Origin: Actinomycetota bacterium | Lineage (GTDB): Bacteria > Actinomycetota > Actinomycetes > Streptosporangiales > Streptosporangiaceae | Direction of reading: 5' to 3' | NCBI GenBank assembly: GCA_027313705.1 | Contig: DAHVDE010000023.1 | Coordinates: forward strand, 41,419-105,418 | DNA: 64,000 nt | Shown: positions 9,942 through 18,461 of the stretch, piece by piece | Numbering within the stretch: position 1 is the first letter of the stretch | Layout of the letters: the number at the start of each line of letters is the position of its first letter | The notes under the pieces: generated by a model | What the model saw: only the letters and a program-made list of their open reading frames with translations | What the model was told of the DNA's origin: nothing | The model's database searches: none | Position numbers and translations under genes: made by a program

Positions 9942-10586
9942 CTACGTGGGCGTCAGCCGATCGGGTATAGCCACCTCACCGGTCAGGTAACGTTCGACGG
10001 CCGGGCCGACCGTCGCACCGAGTTCGGTGACGCTCGCGCTGGTCACTGCGGGCAGCCCGAGCACGAGCCTGGTCAGCGCGAGGCCGATCAGGTGGGTTGC
10101 CACCATCGACGCACGGTACTGCGCCTCCGCCTGGTTGCCGATCCGGTCGAGCCCGCCGAGCCGCACGATCGCGGTCAGTACCGTGTCGGCCACGAACTCG
10201 CGCAGCATGAGCGCCGCCTGCTCGCTGGTCATGGCCGACCTGAGCAGGCCAAGGAACGTGTCCTTGACCTCCGGTGACTCCCAGATCGTCAGCGCCGTGG
10301 TAACCAGGCGCTCGCCAAGGCCGGTGCCTTCCTTCGCGATGCCGGCGATCACCTCGCCAGGCACTACCGGCAGGCGCATGGCAGCGGCGAACAGTGCCTC
10401 CTTGGTGCCGTAGAAGTGGTGCACGAGCGCGGGATCGACCCCGGCGACACCGGCGATTCCCCTGATCGTCGCGCCCTGATAGCCGTGCTCAGCGAACTGG
10501 CCCCTGGCGGCGTCGAGTATTGCTTCGCTGGTGCCGCTCTCACCCGATCTCCGCCCGGAACGGGCCCGCGGCTTGCGTTCAGTCAT
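9942..10586 (-). CDS. TetR-family regulator of the adjacent ABC exporter
   Basis: A 214-residue TetR protein. The N-terminal helix-turn-helix is recognisable in AARGQFAEHGYQGATIRGIA, followed by a VHHFYGTKEALF recognition-helix segment. The C-terminal half is a divergent ligand-binding domain. Its ATG overlaps the ABC ATPase stop as ATGA, so it is the third gene of a permease-ATPase-regulator operon. A perfect 16-bp palindrome at 13270-13285, upstream of the first gene, is the obvious candidate operator. The arrangement resembles the E. coli ybh operon and its TetR regulator CecR (YbiH). The inducer is unknown. Confidence 0.85.
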   Translation of the reverse strand: MTERKPRARSGRRSGESGTSEAILDAARGQFAEHGYQGATIRGIAGVAGVDPALVHHFYGTKEALFAAAMRLPVVPGEVIAGIAKEGTGLGERLVTTALTIWESPEVKDTFLGLLRSAMTSEQAALMLREFVADTVLTAIVRLGGLDRIGNQAEAQYRASMVATHLIGLALTRLVLGLPAVTSASVTELGATVGPAVERYLTGEVAIPDRLTPT

Positions 10587-12157
10587 CCGGTGCTTTCTTG
10601 CGGAAATAAAGGCTTTTCATGGTGATTGACCAGCTCGAAGAACCGTTCCTCTAGCGTGGCAGGCACGCTCGTGACGGTGGCAGGCAGGCCGCCGAGGGCA
10701 CGGGTGACCTGCTCTGGCGTGGCGCCAGGCACCCGGAGGGCGCGGCCGGCCATGGCGACCTGCAGGCCTGCCCGCTCCAGGCGGCCGAAGGCGGCTGACC
10801 AGGAATCCGCTGCGACGGCAGTGACCTGGCGTTCGCCGACGATGTCCGCCGTGGTGCCCGCCGCGACCACTGCGCCGTCCGCCATGATCACCAGCCGGTC
10901 ACATTCGGCCGCTTCTTCCATGTAGTGGGTAGTCACGAGCACCCCGGCGCCCCGGTCGGCCGCCGCGCCTATGGTGTCCCAGAGCTGAGCCCGGCCGCGC
11001 GGGTCGACCCCTGACGTGGGTTCGTCGAGGATCAGCAGGTCAGGATCATGCGACAGGGCCTGGGCGAAGGCAACCCTGCGCTGGACTCCGAGTGGCAGGA
11101 CGCCGACCACGTCATCGGCGTAAGCAGCGACGTCGTCGGGCAGCTCCGGGGGGCAGCCGAAGGCAGCCGCGGCGAAACGCAAGTTCTCTGCCGTGGTGAG
11201 GTCGTCGTAAAGGCCAAGGCCCTGAGGGACATAGCCGAGCCGGCGCCTGGTATCGCGTGAGGGTGGCTGTCCGAACAGCGCGACCTGGCCACGGGTGGTG
11301 CCGGTGAGGCCGAGCAGCATGCGGATCAGCGTGGTCTTGCCCGCTCCGTTGGCCCCGAGCAGGCCGACGATCTCGCCCGCGCCGACCTGTAGGCTGACGT
11401 CGCTGACGGCGGTGAAGTCGCCGAAGCGCTTGACCGCGCCAGCCACCTGAACCAAGCTTTCCTCGCTGCCGTTACTGCCCGGCTGGCGCGCGGCGAGCCT
11501 CGGCGGCTTGCGCCAGCCGGCCGGGACTTCGCTGGCGACGACCGCGCCTTCCTCGATGGCCAGCACGCTCGCGCAGCGGTCGGCCTCGTCGATCGAGGTG
11601 GTGGCGATGACGACTGCGCATCCCTGCGCTGCCGCCCTGGCGATCAGCTGCCATAGCCCGCTTCGGCTCACCGGGTCGACGCCTGTCGATGGCTCGTCGA
11701 GTATGAGCAGCTCTGGCCGGTGCAGCATGGCGGCGATAATGCCTAGTTTCTGGCGCATACCGCCGGAAAGCTGGCCGGCCAGGCGGTCTCTGGCTTCGGC
11801 GAGGCCGGTGTCGGCCAAGAGCTCATCCGCGCGGGCTCTGGCCTGCTGATGCGGCATCCGGTAGGCGCTGGCACGAAAGTCGAGGTTCTCGGCGACGGTG
11901 AGGTCGAGATAGATGCCGCTCCCTGCCGGAAGGTAGCCGATGCGGTCCTTGGCCGGCCTCGCGACCGTACCGGCGGCCGGGGGCAAGGCGCCGGCCAGGC
12001 AGCGGAGCAGCGTGGTCTTCCCCGCGCCGTCACCGCCGGCCACCGCGATAACCTGACCAGGATTCACCTCGAGGCTGACCTGCCTGAGTGCCCGCTTGCG
12101 TCCGTAACTGAAGTCCAGGTCCCTGATACCCCAGGTGCCGGTGAGCTGGCTGGTCAC
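10583..12157 (-). CDS. ABC exporter ATPase with two fused nucleotide-binding domains (YbhF-like)
   Basis: The 524-residue protein has two ATPase domains in tandem. The first has Walker A GGDGAGKTT, signature LSGGMRQK and Walker B LLILDEPSTGVD. The second has Walker A GANGAGKTT and LLILDEPTSGVD, but its signature is degenerate (LPLGVQRR instead of LSGGQ). One ATP site may therefore be catalytically weak. The GTG at 12157 overlaps the permease stop as GTGA and has AGGAGG upstream. The fused arrangement with an ABC-2 permease is that of YbhFSR-type drug or lipid exporters. The substrate is unknown. Confidence 0.87.
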   Translation of the reverse strand: MTSQLTGTWGIRDLDFSYGRKRALRQVSLEVNPGQVIAVAGGDGAGKTTLLRCLAGALPPAAGTVARPAKDRIGYLPAGSGIYLDLTVAENLDFRASAYRMPHQQARARADELLADTGLAEARDRLAGQLSGGMRQKLGIIAAMLHRPELLILDEPSTGVDPVSRSGLWQLIARAAAQGCAVVIATTSIDEADRCASVLAIEEGAVVASEVPAGWRKPPRLAARQPGSNGSEESLVQVAGAVKRFGDFTAVSDVSLQVGAGEIVGLLGANGAGKTTLIRMLLGLTGTTRGQVALFGQPPSRDTRRRLGYVPQGLGLYDDLTTAENLRFAAAAFGCPPELPDDVAAYADDVVGVLPLGVQRRVAFAQALSHDPDLLILDEPTSGVDPRGRAQLWDTIGAAADRGAGVLVTTHYMEEAAECDRLVIMADGAVVAAGTTADIVGERQVTAVAADSWSAAFGRLERAGLQVAMAGRALRVPGATPEQVTRALGGLPATVTSVPATLEERFFELVNHHEKPLFPQESTG

Positions 12158-13251
12158 GCCCCGACCTCCTGCCGAAGCGCCGCGGACTCGGGCAGGCGCC
12201 CGCCTCGGCCGGCTGGCGCGAGGTAGCCGGTGAACCGCAGGATAGCGCCAGTGACCACGACCACGCCGAGCAGCACGAGGAACAAGAACGGCTGCCACAG
12301 GGCACCGATCGGCTCGGCCCGCAACATCACGCCGCGGGCGATCTCGTTGAAGTAGGTCAGCGGCAGCAGGTATGCGATCCAGCGCACCCCGGCGGCGATC
12401 GAGCCGAGCGGGAAGATCAGTCCTGACAACAGGATCTGCGGCAGCAGGGTCATGACGGCTAGCTGGATCGCCTGGCCCTGGTTCTGGGACACGCTCGAGA
12501 TCAGCACGCCGAGACCGAGCGTGACGAAGAGGAACAGCAGCGCACCGAGCGCGAAGCTGAATGGATCACCGCGGAATGGCACGCCGAATACGGTGATGCC
12601 GACCGCGAGCACGATCGCGAGGTCGACGACGGCGACGCCGAAGTAGGGGACGATCTTGCCGAGCACGACGTCCCTCGGCTTGAGCGGCATGACGGCGAGT
12701 TGTTCCAGAGTGCCCGACTGGCGTTCCCTGACGACGCCGAGGCTGGTGATGATCGTGCCGACGAAGACCAGAACCACGCCGCACAGTCCGGGGATCATGA
12801 TGTCGGAGGTATTCAGGCCAGGGTTGTACAGGATTGCCACCTTCGGAGCGAGGCCTGCTGTATGGCCTGCGCCTGCTGTATGGCCTGCGAGCGCGGTGAG
12901 CGCGGTCCTTGCCGCGAAGATCTGGCTGCCGTCGATGTAGACGAGCGGCCTGGCGCCACCGGTGACGACCGCCATCTCGGCCTTGCCGTCACGCAACTGG
13001 TCCCTGGCCCAGGAAGCGCCCTGGCCGGTGCCGGTCTCGACCACCTTGAACGGCGCGCCGAGCAACGCGCCAACCGCGTCGGCCTGCGTGCCGGCCTGCT
13101 GGCCGGCGACGGCCACGGTGATGGTCTTGACGTCGAAGCTGGCGGCATAGCCAAGCACTACGAGCAGCAAGACAGGTAGCACGATCATCATCGCCAGCGT
13201 CCGCCTGTCCCTGCGGACCTGCCGGAACTCCTTCACGATCATTGCCCACAT
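12154..13251 (-). CDS. ABC-2 family exporter permease (YbhS/YhhJ-like)
   Basis: The membrane subunit of the exporter, about 365 residues. An N-terminal cytoplasmic start (MWAMIVKEFRQVRRD) precedes a first membrane helix, then a large extracellular domain, then a cluster of five hydrophobic helices in the C-terminal half. This is the ABC-2 layout of YbhS/YhhJ. ATG 13251 is preferred over an ATG 15 bases earlier because GGAGGAG lies in between. An 18-base unit is repeated twice (about 12860-12900), giving a duplicated AGHTAG stretch in the external domain. Only one permease gene is present, so the transporter may be a homodimer. Confidence 0.84.
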   Translation of the reverse strand: MWAMIVKEFRQVRRDRRTLAMMIVLPVLLLVVLGYAASFDVKTITVAVAGQQAGTQADAVGALLGAPFKVVETGTGQGASWARDQLRDGKAEMAVVTGGARPLVYIDGSQIFAARTALTALAGHTAGAGHTAGLAPKVAILYNPGLNTSDIMIPGLCGVVLVFVGTIITSLGVVRERQSGTLEQLAVMPLKPRDVVLGKIVPYFGVAVVDLAIVLAVGITVFGVPFRGDPFSFALGALLFLFVTLGLGVLISSVSQNQGQAIQLAVMTLLPQILLSGLIFPLGSIAAGVRWIAYLLPLTYFNEIARGVMLRAEPIGALWQPFLFLVLLGVVVVTGAILRFTGYLAPAGRGGRLPESAALRQEVGA

Positions 13252-13269
13252 CGGAGTCTCCTCCATAAA

Positions 13270-13285
13270 TTCAACGTACGTTGAA
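13270..13285. promoter_or_regulatory. Perfect 16-bp palindrome, probable TetR operator
   Basis: TTCAACGTACGTTGAA is a perfect inverted repeat 18 bases before the permease start. A further GTTGAA half-site follows at about 13296-13301. The position is suitable for repressing the minus-strand exporter operon, which encodes a TetR regulator, and possibly also the divergent PHP gene at 13344. That this TetR binds here is inferred from location only. Confidence 0.7.
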
Positions 13286-13343
13286 CTCTACAAGCGTTGA
13301 ATTAAGGCGTCAACCCCCGCATGCTCCGGGTAGACAGGTGGGT

Positions 13344-14552
13344 ATGACGCTGACTCGGCATGCCGGAGAATGGACCATCGAGGACAAGTGCACTTCGGCC
13401 TGGCATTACCTGCCGGTCGAGGTACCGCCAGGGTCGAGCGCGTTAAGAGTTGAACTCGAATACAACGCGGCCGGTGCCGGGCTCGATCTCGGCTGCTTCG
13501 ACCAGGCCGGATTCCGAGGCTGGTCAGGCGGCGCCAGGCGGTCGTTCACGATTACCGCCACGTCGGCGACTCCCGGTTACTTGCCTGGCGAACTCGAACC
13601 GGGGACCTGGCAGGTCGTGATCGGGTTGCACAGGATTCCGTGGGGCGGGGTCAGGTACCAGCTGACAGCGCAGACCTCCCACGCGGAATTCGCGGAGCCG
13701 GCCAGGACCGCGGTACCACCGCTGGTCGACCGGCCGGCCAGGCGGGAGCTGCCCGCGTCTTGCGGCATGCACTGGCTGGCCGGTGATCTCCACTCGCACA
13801 CGGTCCATTCAGACGGGGCGATGACCGTGCCCGAGCTGGCCAGATTCGCCGTGGAGCGGGGTATGGACTTCATCGCGGTCACCGACCACAACACGACGAG
13901 TCACCACCGCGAGCTTCCGGCCGCAGGGGCAGGGCACGGCATCGTGCTCGTCCCCGGCCAGGAGGTGACCACCGAGCACGGGCACGCCAACGCGCTTGGC
14001 GACCTGCCATGGGTCGACTTCAGGCAGCCGCCAGACGCCTGGCTCGAGCAGACCGAGGCAGGTGGCGGGCTGCTGTCGGTCAATCATCCTTATGGTGGCC
14101 AGAACAGCTGGACGGCGCCGATGCGGCGGCGGCCGCCGCTGCTCGAGGTATGGCACTGGAGTTGGCTTGATTTGCACTGGACCACGCCGCTCAGCTGGTG
14201 GCTGGCCTGGTATCCGCAGGCCATCGCGGTCGGCGGCAGCGACTGGCACCGGCCGGGCTCGGACGCCCCGCCTGGCTCGCCGACCACCTGGGTCCTATCC
14301 GAGGCCGACGAACCTGCCGCGGTGCTAGACGGGGTCGCCGCCGGCCGGGTCGCCATCTCGGCCGGCCGTGACGGGCCGGTGCTGCTGCGACTGGACGGAG
14401 AACTGCTTGCCGTTAACGCGGACGGCACGATCCTGGTCGGACCGCAAGGTCCGCGGCGGCGCGTGAGAGGTGACTTCGCCAGGCTAGGCGACGCGCCTGG
14501 CGCGCACCGGATCACCGACCCGAACGGGGCGACGCTTTCGCTCACCAACTAA
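13344..14552 (+). CDS. PHP-domain metallophosphoesterase (CehA/McbA-type)
   Basis: A 402-residue protein. The first half is a beta-rich domain without a clear assignment. The second half is a PHP domain with metal-binding motifs DLHSHTVHSDG, TDHNTT, VNHPYGG and a late GGSDWHRP. This is the CehA/McbA type of metal-dependent hydrolase, often acting on phosphodiesters or carbamate-like esters. ATG 13344 has AGGTGGG upstream. Open frame before it runs into the operator region. It is divergent from the exporter operon, and an LLM oxidoreductase follows 9 bases downstream. The substrate is not predictable. Confidence 0.8.
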   Translation: MTLTRHAGEWTIEDKCTSAWHYLPVEVPPGSSALRVELEYNAAGAGLDLGCFDQAGFRGWSGGARRSFTITATSATPGYLPGELEPGTWQVVIGLHRIPWGGVRYQLTAQTSHAEFAEPARTAVPPLVDRPARRELPASCGMHWLAGDLHSHTVHSDGAMTVPELARFAVERGMDFIAVTDHNTTSHHRELPAAGAGHGIVLVPGQEVTTEHGHANALGDLPWVDFRQPPDAWLEQTEAGGGLLSVNHPYGGQNSWTAPMRRRPPLLEVWHWSWLDLHWTTPLSWWLAWYPQAIAVGGSDWHRPGSDAPPGSPTTWVLSEADEPAAVLDGVAAGRVAISAGRDGPVLLRLDGELLAVNADGTILVGPQGPRRRVRGDFARLGDAPGAHRITDPNGATLSLTN

Positions 14553-14561
14553 GGTCGGCAC

Positions 14562-15554
14562 ATGACTGAAGCTGCGCCCAAGCCGAGTACCCTTGCTGGC
14601 ACCCGGTGGGGACTCACGGTGCCGCTGCACGGGCATTCGCTGCCCGAGCAACGTGAGGTCGTGAGTTCGCTGGCCGGCCTTGGCTATACCGACCTGTGGT
14701 CGGCCGAGTTGAACGGCATCGACGCGTTCACGCCGCTGGTGGTTGCCTCGCAGTGGACCAGCGAACTGCGCTTGGGCACGGCGATAGCGCCGGTGTACAC
14801 CAGAGGCCCGGCCTGCCTCGCGATGACGGCCGCGACGCTGGCGGATCTGGCGCCTGGCCGGTTCATGCTCGGCGTCGGCACCTCGACACCGGTCGTCGTG
14901 CAGCAATGGAACGACATCCCGTTCGAGGCACCCTATGCTCGCTCGCGCGACATGCTGCGATTCTTGCGGGCGGCGCTCGCCGGGGAGAAGGTAACGGCCA
15001 CGTACGAGACCTTCCGCATCAACGGGTTCCGGCTAGATCGCCCGCCGGCCGAGCCGCCGACCCTGGCCTTGGCCGCGCTGCGCCCGCAGATGGTGAAACT
15101 GGCCGCCACCGAGTCAGACGCGGTGATCACGAACTGGCTGTCGCCGGCTGACGTACCCGCGGTCAGGGAGGTGGCTGGACCCGGCACGGAAGTGATCGCC
15201 AGGATCTTCGTCTGCCCGACGACCGACGTCGAGGTGGCGAGGGCCATCGCCCGCCGCGCACTGACCGGGTACCTGACCGTGCCCGCGTACTTCGCCTTCC
15301 ACGACTGGCTTGGCCGGCGTGACTTGCTCCAGCCGATGATGGACCGGTGGAACGCGGGTGACCGCAAGGGGGCAGGTACCGCCATCCCCGACTCCGTGGT
15401 CGACGAGCTGGTTATTCACGGTGACTTCGACTACTGCCGCGAACGAGTCGACGCCTACCGCGCGACCGGGCTCGACACGCCGGTCATCGCGATCCTTCCG
15501 ACGCCTGGCGTTGACTCGATCGAGGCAGCCAGGCGACTGACGCCGCCCGCCTGA
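14562..15554 (+). CDS. LLM-class (probably F420-dependent) oxidoreductase
   Basis: A bacterial-luciferase-like TIM-barrel flavin or F420 oxidoreductase of 330 residues. Family features are GLGYTDLWSAE near the N-terminus, LRLGTAIAPVYTRGP, and the PGRFMLGVGTST loop that contacts the cofactor. The C-terminal region ends with the usual GLDTPVI segment. It follows the PHP gene by 9 bases and is likely co-transcribed with it. F420 rather than FMN is inferred from the actinobacterial context. The substrate is unknown. Confidence 0.82.
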   Translation: MTEAAPKPSTLAGTRWGLTVPLHGHSLPEQREVVSSLAGLGYTDLWSAELNGIDAFTPLVVASQWTSELRLGTAIAPVYTRGPACLAMTAATLADLAPGRFMLGVGTSTPVVVQQWNDIPFEAPYARSRDMLRFLRAALAGEKVTATYETFRINGFRLDRPPAEPPTLALAALRPQMVKLAATESDAVITNWLSPADVPAVREVAGPGTEVIARIFVCPTTDVEVARAIARRALTGYLTVPAYFAFHDWLGRRDLLQPMMDRWNAGDRKGAGTAIPDSVVDELVIHGDFDYCRERVDAYRATGLDTPVIAILPTPGVDSIEAARRLTPPA

Positions 15555-15570
15555 AGCAGGGCGGGAGATC

Positions 15571-15602
15571 GCGGCGAGACTGTCTTACCCCTTGGCTAGG
15601 TT
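15571..15602 (+). other. Relic of the leader of a 13E12-type element
   Basis: These 32 bases match 34744-34775, upstream of the intact DUF222-HNH gene, at 27 of 32 positions. They stand in the same order and almost the same distance from the relic coding start as in the intact copy. The 15555-15640 gap between the LLM gene and the pseudogene holds nothing else recognisable. Confidence 0.7.
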
Positions 15603-15640
15603 AGCTGTGTGGGGAAATCTGGCTAATTCGATCGCGAGCG

Positions 15641-15797
15641 AGGTGATGCCGGCGGGCGCTGATCGCGAGTCCTCTTGCTTGCCGCCCATGGGTCACGCTG
15701 GTCGCCGACGCGGAGACACTGGACGAGGCGGCGTCTCACCTGGACGGCGCCGAGCGGGCGCAGCTACCAGGCCGCGCCCGACCCCTACCCCATCTGA
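15641..15797 (+). pseudogene. Internally deleted relic of a DUF222/HNH (13E12-type) gene
   Basis: The left part (15641-15694) aligns with the ribosome site and first codons of the intact gene at 34813-34866. The GTG start has become GCG, and the next codons read GADRESSCLPP against GADSERPWLPP. The right part (15735-15797) encodes LTWTAPSGRSYQAAPDPYPI and a stop. It matches the last 20 residues of the intact protein at 16 positions. About 40 bases lie between the two parts, so some 1.5 kb of the gene has been lost. This is a dead copy of the same mobile-like family. Confidence 0.75.
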
Positions 15798-15826
15798 CCG
15801 CCGGACGTCACGGCCATAATGATCGA

Positions 15827-16426
15827 GTGGCCGACGGCACGGAAAAAAGCACCGAGAAGTCCGCCAGGCGAGAAGATATGGTCCGCCTGGCCGGCCAGCT
15901 ATTCGCGCAGAAGGGATACCGCGCCACCACCGTCCGCGAGATCGCCGATGCGGCCGGAATCCTGTCCGGCAGCCTCTATCACCACTTCGACTCCAAGGAA
16001 TCGATCGGCGATGAGATCCTTGCCCGGTTCCTCGACGAGATTCTGGCCGACTACCGGGCCGCGGTCGCCTCGGGCGGCGAGCCAAATCAAGTACTAGCCC
16101 AGATAGTCAGAACAACCAGCAAGACGCTGGCCGGGAACCGCGCCGCCCTCACGATGCTCCAGAACGACTGGCATTATTTCACCAGTCAACCGAGGTTCCG
16201 CTACCTGAGAGCCGCCCTGCGGGAAGTCGAGCGCACCTGGATCAGCCAACTCGAACGCGGCATCGAGGCAGGCGCCTTCCGCGCCGATCTCGACCCGGCG
16301 CTGACCTACCGACTGCTCCGCGACGTGCTGTGGATTCCGGCGGCGCGGAACCGGCCAGGCGGTTACAGCGCGGAGCAGGTCGCGGACGCCTTCCTGGAAC
16401 TGCTATTCAACGGGATCAGTACCTGA
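15827..16426 (+). CDS. kstR2: KstR2-like TetR-family regulator
   Basis: In mycobacteria KstR2 represses the genes that open the last two sterol rings and is induced by HIP-CoA. The 199-residue product has the recognition region RATTVREIADAAGILSGSLY, which closely resembles KstR2. C-terminal features SQPRFRY, W..QLERGIEAGAFRADLD and RPGGYSAEQV also match the family as I recall it. The GTG at 15827 is used, but no strong ribosome site is visible, and the ATG about 13 codons later is possible. It stands alone, 40 kb from the only clear KstR2-type box (57688), unlike the mycobacterial cluster where kstR2 sits inside the regulon. Confidence 0.7.
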   Translation: MADGTEKSTEKSARREDMVRLAGQLFAQKGYRATTVREIADAAGILSGSLYHHFDSKESIGDEILARFLDEILADYRAAVASGGEPNQVLAQIVRTTSKTLAGNRAALTMLQNDWHYFTSQPRFRYLRAALREVERTWISQLERGIEAGAFRADLDPALTYRLLRDVLWIPAARNRPGGYSAEQVADAFLELLFNGIST

Positions 16427-16533
16427 CCGTCCGGCTCTAGCACAGGGGACCTCGGTAGGTGCCGAAGGACCGCACCGGACGTGGAAGCCACGGCTGGCGA
16501 TTGGACACCGCTGGAGCATCCGCTCGCCACCCG

Positions 16534-17352
16534 CTAGACCCGCGCAGTGTCCCTGCGGAACAGCAGGACGGCGCCGGCGACGAAGATCACGAGCCAGGCG
16601 ACCGCGTTGACAACCCACATGATGTCGATCGTGCCGCCGAGCAGCGGGGCGTGGACAAGCTGGTTCAGGCCGTACATCGGCGTCCATTTGGCGATGTCCT
16701 GCAGGATCTTCGCGGCCTGGTTCAGCGGGTAGAACAAGCCGCCGGCGAACGAGATCGCCGCCATCACGAGGCCGAGGAACTGCATCACGTTCTCAGAAGG
16801 CAGCAGGTAGCCGATGAACAACCCGAGCGCAGCGAAGACAAGCGCCCCGATCCAGACACAGGCCGCAGTGACGAACCACAGGTAGCCGTAGCCGGCGAAG
16901 AAGTCAGGGACGCCGCTCGCGCGGCCCACGACGAAGACAGCGAGCACCGAACTGAGCCCAAGCACCATTGCCACCATCGTCTTGATGATGATGTAGGAAG
17001 TCGGTGACAACGGCGTGATCCTGAGCTGACGGCTCCAGCCCTGTGCACGCTCGATCGAGACCATCGCGCCGCCTGCCGTGGTCGCCAGCGCGGCCCCGTA
17101 CAGGGCCATGCTTACCAGCAGGTAGGCGGAGACGTTGGCATGGGCAGGCGATGCCTGGCCGACGATCCCCGCCGCATTGAGCTTGGAGTACTGCTTGTTG
17201 GTGCCGACGAACAAGAACAGCACGATCGGCAGGACCAGGGCGAAGATGATCGTCCGCCGGTTGCGAGCCAGCCGCCTGACCTCGATGCCGAGCACGGTCA
17301 GGTTGATGCCGGCCCGGCCTCGCATCGGCCTGGTTAGCGAAGGGGCGGTCAC
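16534..17352 (-). CDS. ABC-2 type transporter permease
   Basis: A 272-residue membrane protein with an N-terminal cytoplasmic stretch (RRLARNRRT) and then six hydrophobic segments, the usual ABC-2 permease layout. A GLFYPLNQAAKIL segment before the last helices is typical of DrrB-like exporters. The GTG start overlaps the ATPase stop as GTGA with AGGAGG before it, so the pair forms one exporter. The cargo (drug, lipid or peptide) cannot be read from the sequence. Confidence 0.84.
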   Translation of the reverse strand: MTAPSLTRPMRGRAGINLTVLGIEVRRLARNRRTIIFALVLPIVLFLFVGTNKQYSKLNAAGIVGQASPAHANVSAYLLVSMALYGAALATTAGGAMVSIERAQGWSRQLRITPLSPTSYIIIKTMVAMVLGLSSVLAVFVVGRASGVPDFFAGYGYLWFVTAACVWIGALVFAALGLFIGYLLPSENVMQFLGLVMAAISFAGGLFYPLNQAAKILQDIAKWTPMYGLNQLVHAPLLGGTIDIMWVVNAVAWLVIFVAGAVLLFRRDTARV

Positions 17353-18323
17353 TTGGAGCCTCCTGCCTGGGTGGTCACGTCACTGGTGAGGGCGATGAAG
17401 GCGTCTTCGAGTGCCCGCGCCGTAATTTCAAGGTCCTTCGCCGGTGTCGAGGTCAGCAGGTACCTGGCTACGGCGTCGCTGTCGTTCGCGTGAATCAGCA
17501 CGGTATCGCCGCGCAGCTCGATGCTGTCAGCGCCAGGGATGGTGCCAAGCTCGGCTTCAGTGACACCGGGAAGCGTCGCCCGCACGGTGCGGCCCGCCGC
17601 AAGCGCCTTCACCTGCGAGCTTGTGCCATCGGCGACCACGACGCCGTGCCGCAGCAAGATGATGCGGTCGGCGTAGGCATCGGCCTCCTCAAGGTAGTGA
17701 GTCGCGAACAGAACGGTGCGGCCCCGTTCGGCGTCCTGCCTGATCGAACCCCAGAACCCGCGCCTTCCTTCCACGTCCATGCCGGTCGTCGGCTCGTCCA
17801 GGATCAGCAATTCCGGATCAGGCAGCAACGCCATCGCGAACCGCAGCCGCTGTTGCTCGCCGCCCGAGCATTTACCGACCCTGCGATCGGCGATCGCGCT
17901 GATTCCGGCACGCGCAAGCACCTCATCAACCGGCCGCGGCCTGGTGAACAGGCTGGCCGTGTACTGAGCGGTCTCCCTGACCGTGAGGTCCTTAAGCAAT
18001 CCTCCGGTCTGGAGCACGGCCGATACCAGGCCGCGCTCGATGGCCTCGCGCGGACGGAGTCCGTAAACGGATACCGATCCTGAGGAAGGCTGGGAAAGGC
18101 CGAGGATCATGTCGATCGTGGTGGTCTTTCCCGCGCCGTTTGGCCCGAGGAGCGCCACGATCTCGCCAGAGGTGATTTCGAGGTTCATGCCCCTGACGGC
18201 TTGCACTTCCTTGTAGTCCTTGCGCAAATCGCGCAAGTCAATCGCGGCACGGCCGGCACTGGTACTGGTGCCCGAGGATTGCTTGAGGTCGCCCTCGTCC
18301 CTGTCTACGCTCATGGGTGGCAT
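17349..18323 (-). CDS. ABC transporter ATP-binding protein (DrrA-like)
   Basis: A 324-residue ATPase with Walker A GPNGAGKTT, signature CSGGEQQR (the first residue is Cys instead of Leu), Walker B LLILDEPTTGMD and the H-loop FATHYLEEAD. A C-terminal extension of about 80 residues resembles the DrrA family. ATG 18323 and ATG 18314 are both possible starts; neither has a strong ribosome site. It is coupled to the permease by a four-base overlap. Its promoter must lie in the 138 bases shared with the divergent SDR gene at 18462. Confidence 0.85.
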   Translation of the reverse strand: MPPMSVDRDEGDLKQSSGTSTSAGRAAIDLRDLRKDYKEVQAVRGMNLEITSGEIVALLGPNGAGKTTTIDMILGLSQPSSGSVSVYGLRPREAIERGLVSAVLQTGGLLKDLTVRETAQYTASLFTRPRPVDEVLARAGISAIADRRVGKCSGGEQQRLRFAMALLPDPELLILDEPTTGMDVEGRRGFWGSIRQDAERGRTVLFATHYLEEADAYADRIILLRHGVVVADGTSSQVKALAAGRTVRATLPGVTEAELGTIPGADSIELRGDTVLIHANDSDAVARYLLTSTPAKDLEITARALEDAFIALTSDVTTQAGGSK

Positions 18324-18461
18324 GCATCCATTTCTTCGGTCCGGCTCAAGATACTACGCGAAACATGGCGACTGCGGGCTAACCGGAGGAAGTCTGCCCC
18401 TGTTATTCTCGCCCAAGCAAGCGTTTGGTTGTTTTCTGCCTGGACGAGGCGAGGTCGCGGC

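Noticed and set aside
18410..18428. CCAAGC...GTTTGG as a KstR2-like site before the SDR gene
   Set aside because: The arms match at only five of eight positions and the CTTG half is absent.
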